From Charina bottae (Eukaryota > Chordata > Lepidosauria > Squamata > Charinaidae), in NCBI GenBank assembly GCA_023362775.1, contig JALMGJ010000005.1, positions 83,834,921-83,898,920 of the forward strand: a stretch of DNA of 64,000 nucleotides. The letters are read 5' to 3'. The position numbers and the translations under genes are program-made. Below the pieces are notes generated by a model. It had not been told where the DNA came from and ran no database searches. It saw only the letters and a program-made list of their open reading frames with translations. Positions 56,318 to 64,000 of this stretch are shown here, piece by piece. Numbering within the stretch: position 1 is the stretch's first letter; every line of letters starts with the position of its first letter.

Positions 56318-57247
56318 GTAGGAGACGGGGCATCGTCTGCCAGCAGTCGCTTAGTGGTTAATGTCGTACTGACCAGCTCAGGATGCCTGGGGAAATATTG
56401 TTTAGTCATCTGGGCAGCTCCGAGGCCATGGGAAGGCTTGCTAATAGAGCTGTGGCATTGGAAGAGTTAGGGATTAATGATACATCATGAGAATAATACA
56501 AAAATTAGGAATAGATTTACACTGGGATTTGCAAACTATGCTCTTTATGTTCCACACACGGCAGGTTCTTTCTCTCTGATCTTGGTTGATTAACCATGAT
56601 CAAGCATGTGGTCTGAATAATATAATACCAGGATTTGAAAAGATACCTAACTTTCCCACTCGGGTTTTCTCCCCCTATGCATGCAGGGGAGAAACAACTG
56701 CAAAAAGGGTGTTGCTTCCCAGCAGTGCTGACTTACTGCATCTAGATCCACGCTGTGCTATGGAATGACTTCCTCAACAGCAGCTCCCGCGTTCGATGCA
56801 GCCTTTCCTCTCTGGACGCTTTGACGTGCTTTGTGACCGGTTCTTTGTGCAAGTTGCTGTATCGATGTGCTTTATATACAGCAATCTTTATTCAGATTAT
56901 TAAAGAACAATGAATCCACATGAGATAAGCCACGGAGATGGAATTACCAAGGGATTTCTAAGTGCAAAATAGCCCCCTTCATCCCAAGCTCTGCAGGTGT
57001 CATTGGACATCTCTGTCGCTTAGCCCGTCTTCCCATTAAGTCAGTGATGCGGTCAATGAACAGAGAGGTCCCTGCACGAGCTGCAGGTCAAGCAAAGGGC
57101 AGCGGCAGCGGGGGGGGGGCATTGCAAATAACCTGCTGCAGTGATCAGCTGCTCTGAAAAGCGATGAGTAACAAATTGAGGGTGTTTTATTGAAATAAAA
57201 ACTCCAACTAAGAAGTGGGAGTGGAAAAGCTCCTGTTTAAAGTTCCA
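56318..57247. other. Unclassified; possible intron
   Basis: No repeat or exon was recognised. A G-run lies at about 57110-57119. Confidence 0.35.
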
Positions 57248-57336
57248 AGTTTGTTGTTGTTGTTCAGTCGTTTAGTCGTGTCCGACTCTTCGTGACCTCA
57301 TGGACCGTAGCACGCCAGGCCTTCCTGTCCTCCTGT
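57248..57336 (-). repeat. BovB LINE 3' terminus, reverse
   Basis: GTTGTTGTTCAGTCGTTTAG, GTCGTGTCCGACTCTTCGTG and CACGCCAGGCCTTCCTGTCC are the complement of the BovB end seen at 23268-23345. Confidence 0.85.
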
Positions 57337-57784
57337 TCCAAGTTTAAGGGATTGCAAAACTTGATCCAAGCTGAAAGTGTTGCTCAAAACCACCTGTCTT
57401 GGGATTAGTAAGCAAACAGTATTAGTTTGCTGCCTCCAAAATAATAAAAACTCGTGTGGCATTTTAAAGATCAGTGTCTTTATAGTGTGAACTCCCAAGG
57501 ACTTCAATCTTTTTCCTTCTTGGTAGCAACTACCAATATTTGATAACTTTTAAGTGCTGTAAGATTTGTTGTTTCCATATCTTTAGTGGGATTTCAGGGT
57601 ATAGAAACTTCATTATAAAATCTAAATGTAATAATACAATGTCTATGACTGCAACCGCTGACTTAGACAAAATTGCAAATGTGTTGCAATGGATTCCAAA
57701 ATAAAATGAATGAGCAATTTTTTTAAAAAAAATCCCAAACCCTCTTTTAATGCCACTTTGCTTGTTTGGTCTAGAAACACAGCC

Positions 57785-58125
57785 AGCATAGTGTAGCACA
57801 GTGGTCAAGGTGTTGGGCTTGGACAAGAAAGATGGAGATTTAACCCCGCAACTGACCATAGCTCAGCAGGTGACCTTGGGTCATTCATCTTCGCTTAATT
57901 GGCCCTATTTCACAGGTTGTTGTGGAGAGGTACACAGGTACACAGACTTGAGCCTGTAGGCAAAAGAGAGGAATAAAAATGCAGGCAATCAAGCCATCTT
58001 TGCATACCATTTCCCCACTTGTCTTGGAAGCCTATCTTTGGACAAAGATCCTAGGAAGATAATAGTCACCCTGTTTGAGTTGGGCGGCCTTATAAATCTT
58101 GTTAATGAATAAAAATAAATAAAAC
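57785..58125 (+). mobile_element. SINE-D, forward
   Basis: CAGCATAGTGTAGCACAGTGG, GGTGACCTTGGGTCATTCATC and GGTTGTTGTGGAGAGG, ending in GTTGGGCGGCCTTATAAAT and AAAT repeats. It is diverged from the copy at 28556. Confidence 0.65.
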
Positions 58126-58314
58126 CTTATATTTATCCATTTACTGTGCACATTCCTTCCTGAAATGTACCATTCTTGAGAATCAAATCACTAACCCAAA
58201 CCCAAACCGAGATAATTAATTCTGCATTCTTTGTTCAAGGAGGACTAGCAAACATATGCATTTCCTGATCTATTGAAAAACATTTTTGTTATTTTGTCTA
58301 GATGTATTAATACT

Positions 58315-58542
58315 CGCCCCAGCTCTTGCCAACCTAGCAATCTGAAAGCATGCAAATGCAAGTAGATTAATAGGTACCACTTCGGTGGGTAGATAACAGC
58401 GTTCCGCACACGTCATGCCGGCCACTTGACCGTGGAAGTGTCTTCGGACAACACTGGCTCTTCGGCTAAGAAACGGAGATGAGCACCGGCCCCTAGAGTC
58501 GGACACGACTGCACAATGTGCAGGGGGAACCTTCACCCTTAC
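58315..58542 (+). mobile_element. SINE-A, 5'-truncated with 10-bp target duplication
   Basis: It begins inside the body (CCAGCTCTTGCCAACCTAGC) and has a complete 3' end. It is flanked by TATTAATACT at 58305-58314 and 58543-58552. A truncated copy with intact duplications shows premature termination of target-primed reverse transcription. Confidence 0.9.
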
Positions 58543-58602
58543 TATTAATACTTCAACCGTGTACAACAAATTTCAGCATTAAGCATTTGTAGTGAGAGTA
58601 GT

Positions 58603-58941
58603 TTGGCTGCCGCTGCGGCTGTGGCTGCTACTGTTCCTCCTCCTCCTCCTCCTCCTCCTCCTCCTCCTCCTCCTCCTCCTCCTCCTCCTCCTTTGCCAGA
58701 AAGAGAAAAAGCTTTTGATCACTTCTTAGGAGATCTCTACCTACTATTACCTCCAAGTTCTAGAGGTTTTAAAATGGTCCAACAATCAGAGTTTTACTTT
58801 TATTTACTGAATATAGTTAGTGAAAACATACAATTATGCAGAGCAAACATGTGTTCTGAAGTTTACACTAATAGTCACAGTAAAGCATGTGTTGCAGCTT
58901 CACCCAATATGCACACTGTATGGACCCTTTCACAATGCTGA
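58603..58941 (+). CDS. Open frame over a CCT microsatellite (doubtful gene)
   Basis: A 112-codon frame: alanine-rich start, about 20 prolines encoded by (CCT)n, then LPEREKAFDHFLGDLYLLLP and a tail without recognisable family. No promoter, splice signal or homology is visible. It is probably a by-product of the microsatellite or a fragment of a retrocopy. Confidence 0.12.
   Translation: MAAAAAVAATVPPPPPPPPPPPPPPPPPPPLPEREKAFDHFLGDLYLLLPPSSRGFKMVQQSEFYFYLLNIVSENIQLCRANMCSEVYTNSHSKACVAASPNMHTVWTLSQC
58635..58693. repeat. (CCT)n microsatellite
   Basis: An uninterrupted run of about 20 CCT triplets. Confidence 0.97.
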
Positions 58942-59139
58942 ATGTTGGGATCACCTGCCACAATGGTTCCCACGAGTGGTCCATAAGTGTCGTGCTGGTA
59001 AAGATTTATGCTGGTCTTTGACCATAATAAAGATTTGTTTGTTTGCTGGTAAAGGTACAGACACTAATACCTTCACATACCTACAAAGCATTTGACAGAC
59101 TTCATGAAATTCTAGTACAGAAGATGAGAAAATGTGAGC

Positions 59140-59365
59140 TTGACTTTGTTGTTCCAGAAGAGAAGACAAGAAGCAGTGGGTCTAAATTAAAAGGAAGAAG
59201 ATTTGGGCTGGGCATCAGGAAGAATCTCTTGATGTTGAGAACTGTTTGGCAGTGGCCTTTGCTAGATGGCCATCTGTTGGGGATGCTGTGGTAGACATCA
59301 TTTGGGTTACGATGTCTGGCACTGAGAAAGAGAGTGGTCTAGATGATTTCTGAGGTCACATACCA
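59140..59365 (+). repeat. Possible CR1-like relic
   Basis: GGGCATCAGGAAGAATCTC, CTGTTTGGCAGTGGCCTTTG and GTGGTCTAGATGATTTCTGAG resemble the 3' coding end and UTR of CR1-type LINEs. Weak. Confidence 0.35.
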
Positions 59366-59375
59366 CCTTTTCTTT

Positions 59376-59598
59376 TTTGTGCCTTTGAGTCAGTCTTGAC
59401 TCCTGGCGACTGCCTGGACTAGTCCCTGCAGTTTTCTTGGGAACATTTTTGGCAGTAGTTTGCGCTTGCCTTCTTCCTAGAGCTGAGAGTGATTGGCCCA
59501 AGGTCACCCATCTGGCTTTGTGCTTAAAGTGGGAGTAGAACTCATGGTCTCCCAGTTTCTAGCCTGGTGCTCTAACCACTACACCATACTGGCTCTCC
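59376..59598 (-). mobile_element. SINE-B, reverse
   Basis: GAGTCAGTCTTGACTCCTGGC, TGCAGTTTTCTTGGGAAC, TTGGCCCAAGGTCACCCATC and CTAACCACTACACCATACTGGC (complement of the tRNA-like head). Confidence 0.82.
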
Positions 59599-60404
59599 TT
59601 CTAACCCTTAACATTAATATATAAACATACAGAATCCCAAGAGACCACCAAATCTTGTAAGATTTTGGCATTCTTTCTCAGTCTCACAAGATCTCCAGCA
59701 GCAACAAAAACCTTTAAAATAAATTTGATGGTCTTTTGAGATTTCAACCATTTAATTTAAAATATATTTATTTATTGGGGAGTTCCACAGACTCCCTCTA
59801 AGCAGTTTGCATATGCAATGGTGCCCACAGATACCATCTTGTTGACCCCTGTCACATGTGCTGGTTCTCAAAAAAGCTTGTGATGACAACATAGTGATCT
59901 GTATAAAGGGAGAGGCTGGGAACGGGCCCTTACAATCTTGTCTGCTTCCACACATTTACAGATATTTAAACTGCAGAAATTCAGTATTCTTTTAAGTACA
60001 TCTTCCTACTGCTTCACATTCTGTTTGATAAGAAAGAGCCTACAAGACTCATGCTTTTTATTTAAAAAGATCTTATGAAGATTTCCAAAAACTGTAGGTT
60101 CTTAAGAAAGGAAGATCAGAAAGGCCCTCCAGCCAAGTCATCAATCTCTTCCCACCCCTTCAGCTGCTTCCAGACAGACCTTTTAACATGCAGCATGCAT
60201 GCTTCTTTAGAGCAATTTCATGGAGTATCCAGATGACATCAGCATCCTTACTTTTATCTTTCATTTGTCCTTTGTTTTTTCCCTGAATGGGAAAAAAAAG
60301 AAATTAGTCATCCAAATCTCAGAAAGGATTGATCTTCCGTAGCACTTTGCTTCTGTAGAATTGGGGAACAGTATGTCTATGAAGGTTCTCAGTCATCCAG
60401 GTGG
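59599..60404. other. Unclassified spacer
   Basis: No gene or repeat was recognised. Confidence 0.35.
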
Positions 60405-60585
60405 AATTGTCTGTAGCTTGAATCATGTCAACTGGATTTCTATTTTCTCAGTGGAAACGTTTCGCTCCTTATCCAAGGAGCTTCTTCAGTCTTCTTCAGA
60501 CTGAAGAAGCTCCTTGGATAAGGAGCGAAACGTTTCCACTGAGAAAATAGAAATCCAGTTGACATGATTCAAGCTACAGACAATT
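60405..60585. repeat. Perfect 88-bp inverted repeat with 5-nt loop
   Basis: Arms 60405-60492 and 60498-60585 are exact reverse complements around TCTTC. Each arm contains CTGAAGAAGCTCC, TTGGATAA and GGAGCGAAACG. The text resembles the termini of Penelope-like elements, so two such ends appear to be joined head to head. Confidence 0.95.
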
Positions 60586-61091
60586 GGGGAACAGGTTTGA
60601 TATCAGCCCTCGCTTGTTCCCTCTCGTAAGCGCTAAGGTTGTTCTGAGCCTTTTTAATAAACATTTTTATTTTTTCTTTAGGATGGAATTTAAAGACATT
60701 ACATTTGTAGTTTTGAAAGTAGTTCTTTACCACAGCACTATCACTCTGTTCATCTTTCATATTCAGAGTTTAAGAAATCCTTTTTCTGTAACAGCACAGG
60801 AGAGGACAGTATACCTGCAGGCACCGTGTGTTTGTGTGTGTGTCTATAAAATAGCATGAGGATGTCATTCCCCTTTCCCTACGTCGTCCAGAGCAGATGT
60901 TGCAAGTGCATGGGAGAAGTTAACAAAGGAGGAATGGCAGAACTTGGATGTGTGTGCTTATGATTTTTAAACATGCGACACAATGGTATTTTATATTTTT
61001 ATACTTTATTCAAAATAATAATTATGCTAGCAACATAATAGTGCAAAAAAAAAACAAATATTAAATGGCTTTGATAATGTTATATAGTATT
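60586..61091. other. Unclassified spacer
   Basis: It includes a short GTGTGTGT run at about 60830. Nothing else was recognised. Confidence 0.35.
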
Positions 61092-61103
61092 AGAAAACTG
61101 GAT

Positions 61104-61440
61104 AAGTAAAGGTAAATGTTCCCCCCGCACATTTGTGCAGTCGTGTCCGACTCTAGGGGCCGGTGCTCATCTCCGTTTGTTAGACGAAGAGCCAGCGTTG
61201 TCCGAAGACGCTTCCACGGTCATATGGCCGGCATGACGCGCGTGGAACGCTGTTACCTACCCACCAAAGTGGTACCTATTAATCTACTTGCATTTGCATG
61301 CTTTCGAATTGCTAGGTTGGCAAGAGCTGGAGCTAGTGCAGGAGCTCACTCCGTCACGCGGGGCTAAGGATTCGAACCTCCGAACTTGCGATCTTCCGAT
61401 CAACAAGCCTGGCGTCTTACCTGCTTAGCCACCACGCCCC
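61104..61440 (-). mobile_element. SINE-A, reverse, with 12-bp target duplication
   Basis: A full copy. AGAAAACTGGAT occurs at 61092-61103 and 61452-61463. An extra 11 bp (TTAAATTATCC) lies between the tRNA-like end and the right duplication, perhaps non-templated bases added at the 5' junction. Confidence 0.9.
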
Positions 61441-61829
61441 TTAAATTATCCAGAAAACTGGATGGTCTAACTTAATTAACAACAATCCATATATGAAACA
61501 AAATGTAAACAGATGGGAAGCTTTATGATATCCTTTCTGAATGCGGATTAACAGATCTCTACACACTTTTGCAATGAAGAGTATACTATGAAACGCCTAT
61601 GAACTTTCACCCACAGAAAAGTGTGAAGCTCCCCTGGACCAGGACTTGTAGTAAATTTTGGTGGCCCAACTTTCTTTAAGTAAATAAATAAGTTTTATTG
61701 TTGAAACCATAGGTCATAACAATGTAGTATAGCATAAAATACAATACAATAAAATAACAATAAAATAAAATAAGGTAATTAAAAAGTGTTAGCTATAAAG
61801 ATGTTGAAACAAAATAAAGCCAGGACTGA
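61441..61829. other. Unclassified, AT-rich end of a LINE relic
   Basis: Apart from the target duplication, it holds AATA-rich sequence that probably is the 3' end of the minus-strand LINE that follows. Confidence 0.4.
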
Positions 61830-62520
61830 CTACAATTAAGAACTTAAAATTCTCTTTCTAAGTTTAAATGACAACAAAGCAATTGTAGCAACCTGACCAT
61901 TAACAGCTGGTAACACATCTGCAAGAAGGTAATTCAACCATTCGAGATCCAAGCCCTTGAATTCACTTACTATCAATAATTTGGCACTGATCTCATCATA
62001 AATGGGGCAGCAGAGGATGTAGTGAACAACATCCTCAACTTGACTGGCACCCCAGAGACAGAGATGCTTACAAAATCTCCCTTCGAGATATGCTGAAGTC
62101 ATGGTCTGCAAGGGAAAGGCTGTGAAAACCTTTCTCAGTGGGGTGCTGGCAATATTGACCAGATCTTGGGAGAGCCTTCTCTATTTTTTATCGTGATGAA
62201 ACCAAGACGAACATTTGGATGTCTGTACTGTAGTAGCATCTTTACTGACATCCCTTTCAAAAAGCCTACCTCCATCCTTAGATAAGCAGCAGGGGTGTCC
62301 TGGGGGAGTCCCAAGATCTTCCTTATGGAGTTATTTTGGACTGCTTCCAATGGCAATAAGCTTCTCATCCCACCCTCAGATCTCAGCCCCATAGAGCATC
62401 TGGGCTATCCCCTTGCCTTGGAATATTTTAAGTGCAGGGCCTACCAGCTGCCCTCCTTTGGAATAGCCCCCACTGTGCATAGGGCAGTTACTAAAATGGT
62501 TTATCTGGGTTGCAGATTGG
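61830..62520 (-). pseudogene. LINE ORF2 C-terminal relic
   Basis: The reverse strand encodes VQNNSIRKILGLPQDTPAAY, then a CKHLCLWGASQVEDVVHYIL segment (CX3-4C...H...C zinc-knuckle style) in two frames separated by a shift. This is typical of the ORF2 end of some LINE clades, but I cannot name the clade. Confidence 0.55.
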
Positions 62521-62929
62521 CTGAAGTCTATTAGATGCACAACACAGTGCAGTTAGTTAAGTATCTTTACTCAAATTGCAGAACAATTATTCTAAACTGA
62601 TGCTAACTGAAATAATCTAGAAAGCTCAAATACTTCTGATTGCTGGAAACATACATCTTTATTAGCTCTCATTGAACAGTGTAATATTAATTAAGGATTA
62701 ATATTTCATACACTGCTCCAATTCTCGGTTACAGAATATTTCAGGTAAAGTACACTATTGCATAAATGGTTTATGATTAGGACTAATTTAGGAGAAAGTT
62801 TTAATCATCTTCAAAGCATCTTTGGCTCCAAAATAGAGTGTTGCCAAGAAAACTCAGGAAACCAAATATAAATAATAGACATAATAAATAATAAATAATA
62901 AATAATAGACAGGGCTTGTGTGTTCCCAA
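62521..62929. other. Unclassified spacer
   Basis: Ends in TAATAAA repeats at about 62880-62905. No gene was recognised. Confidence 0.35.
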
Positions 62930-63562
62930 TGAACCCTGTGAGCGAAGCCGTCGGGAGTCATGTACTCCTGGTAGGGTCACCCATGGCGGTAAGGTCCAGG
63001 GGGAGGAACCAGACAAAGAACGATCCAAGAAAGTCCTCAACGGCAGAACAGGCGGAAGATAACAAGGTGTATTGTTACAACGGCTGCGAAGGCGGATGAA
63101 GGCTGCAGCAGACAAAAGGTCACCAATCGTCATGGTATCCATGCCATTGGATTAGAGCCTTTTTCTGTGAAGGTTGTGTGCTGATCGTTGTGCACCGATC
63201 TCCACACATAAAACAAATTCACGCACAGGCGTCTTCCAACCACACCAAACCCAAAACAACCAAAAGTCCCATGGCGATTGACGAATGGCAACGGGGGCAG
63301 GACTGTGAAATCCGGAAGCTCTTAGTCATGGACCAGCACATGGGCGGTGGATACGGATTCAGTCGCCCTGACTCAAGGATCGAGGCAGTTGAGTAGTTCG
63401 GCAGCTGTATCCACGACTGAGCAGCCCTATTTAGGATCCACTCTGCTCACCCCATATGGGGAGGGGGCTAGAAAAGGTGCCCTAAACATAGTCTGCCTCA
63501 TTTTCTCCCTGACTGGATTACCGCGACCAGTGGGGTCACCATCTAGCGGTCGTAAAAAACAC
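62930..63562 (+). other. LINE 5' region upstream of the endonuclease frame
   Basis: A GC-richer leader with ATGGCGATTGACGAATGGC, CATGTACTCCTGGTAGGGTC and CATATGGGGAGGGGGC. It appears contiguous with the ORF beginning at 63563 and is likely the 5' UTR or an ORF1-less leader of the same LINE. The left boundary is unclear. Confidence 0.5.
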
Positions 63563-64000
63563 ATGAATTTTGGAACATGGAATATACGGACACTGCAAGA
63601 CAATATGGATAGTGAACGACCTGAACGTAGGACTGCCATTATTGCAAGGGAGCTGAGACGTTTTAATATTGATATAGCAGCACTCCAAGAAACTCGAAGA
63701 GCAGGAGAAGGACAGTTGAAGGAAGAAAAAGGAGGTTATACCTTCTTTTGGAAAGGACTGCCTGAACAAGAACAACGAATACATGGGGTAGGCTTTGCTA
63801 TCAAAAACGACCTTGTGAAGCTCTTGTCAGAAGTTCCCACTGGGATTAACGAACGACTCTCAACTCTCCGAATAAAACTCGCCAAAAACCAACAGGCAAC
63901 TATCCTAAGTGCTTACACACCAACACTAGATGCAGATGAGGATATCAAGGAAAAATTTTATACCCAGCTGGACACCATCTTATCAGAGATACCAAAGGAG
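63563..64000 (+). CDS. Non-LTR retrotransposon ORF2, endonuclease start (runs off the window)
   Basis: From ATG at 63563 the frame is open for 146 codons to the window edge. It starts MNFGTWNIRTLQDNMDSERP and contains the APE-type motifs TWN (Asn), IAALQETRRAGEG (catalytic Glu), GVGFAIKND and ILSAYTPT. The absence of stops suggests a fairly young copy. Domains beyond this point cannot be seen. The clade is not assigned; RTE-related is possible. Confidence 0.8.
   Translation, partial: MNFGTWNIRTLQDNMDSERPERRTAIIARELRRFNIDIAALQETRRAGEGQLKEEKGGYTFFWKGLPEQEQRIHGVGFAIKNDLVKLLSEVPTGINERLSTLRIKLAKNQQATILSAYTPTLDADEDIKEKFYTQLDTILSEIPKE

Noticed and set aside
58603..58941. A polyproline protein as a novel gene
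   Set aside because: The frame depends on a pure CCT microsatellite, and the rest has no promoter, splice or family evidence. It is listed only as doubtful.

Overview
The window is vertebrate nuclear DNA and most likely comes from a squamate reptile (lizard or snake). The genes are split by GT-AG introns. The repeats are BovB tails, RTE (BovB-related), L1, CR1 and L2-like LINEs, several tRNA-derived SINE families whose 3' ends resemble BovB, and hAT elements. A reptilian L1 and BovB together argue against bird or mammal; the species cannot be told from this alone.

Three conserved genes lie on the + strand in the order SEC24C (last nine coding exons, 1752-11789), FUT11 (three exons, 22104-28271, 499 aa) and CHCHD1 (three exons, 42708-45428, 116 aa). 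This is the human 10q22 order. They encode a COPII cargo adaptor, a secretory-pathway fucosyltransferase and a mitoribosomal twin CX9C protein. All splice phases join cleanly. FUT11 and CHCHD1 start in CpG-rich promoters. The next human gene, ZSWIM8, was not found before the right edge. A possible unrelated signal-peptide first exon with a TATA-like box lies at 56.1-56.3 kb.

The spacers are mostly mobile DNA. SEC24C introns hold an L2-like fragment, a full-length SINE with an 11-bp target duplication, and two hAT miniature elements head to head that share three copies of one 8-bp target site. From 28.5 to 42 kb there are SINEs, CR1, and a stacked insertion cluster: an RTE LINE split by an L2-like copy and by a 1.4-kb hAT-like element that itself carries another hAT MITE. 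CHCHD1 is followed within 40 bp of its poly(A) signal by a SINE.

The most informative locus is a complete, young Ty3/Gypsy chromovirus on the minus strand (46704-52594). It has 357-bp LTRs differing at 4 positions, a 5-bp target duplication, open gag and pol frames, and a C-terminal chromodomain. Two control signals are readable: a -1 frameshift heptamer GGGAAAC followed by an H-type pseudoknot at the gag/pol overlap, and a 12-nt complementarity between the inferred RNA 5' end and the primer-binding region, as in self-priming Tf1/sushi elements. The right end (52.6-64 kb) holds an L1 relic, more SINEs, a perfect 88-bp inverted repeat, and an open LINE endonuclease frame running off the edge.

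SINE families are labelled A-D here for convenience only. Boundaries of old repeats are approximate (tens of bases) unless a target duplication is given.
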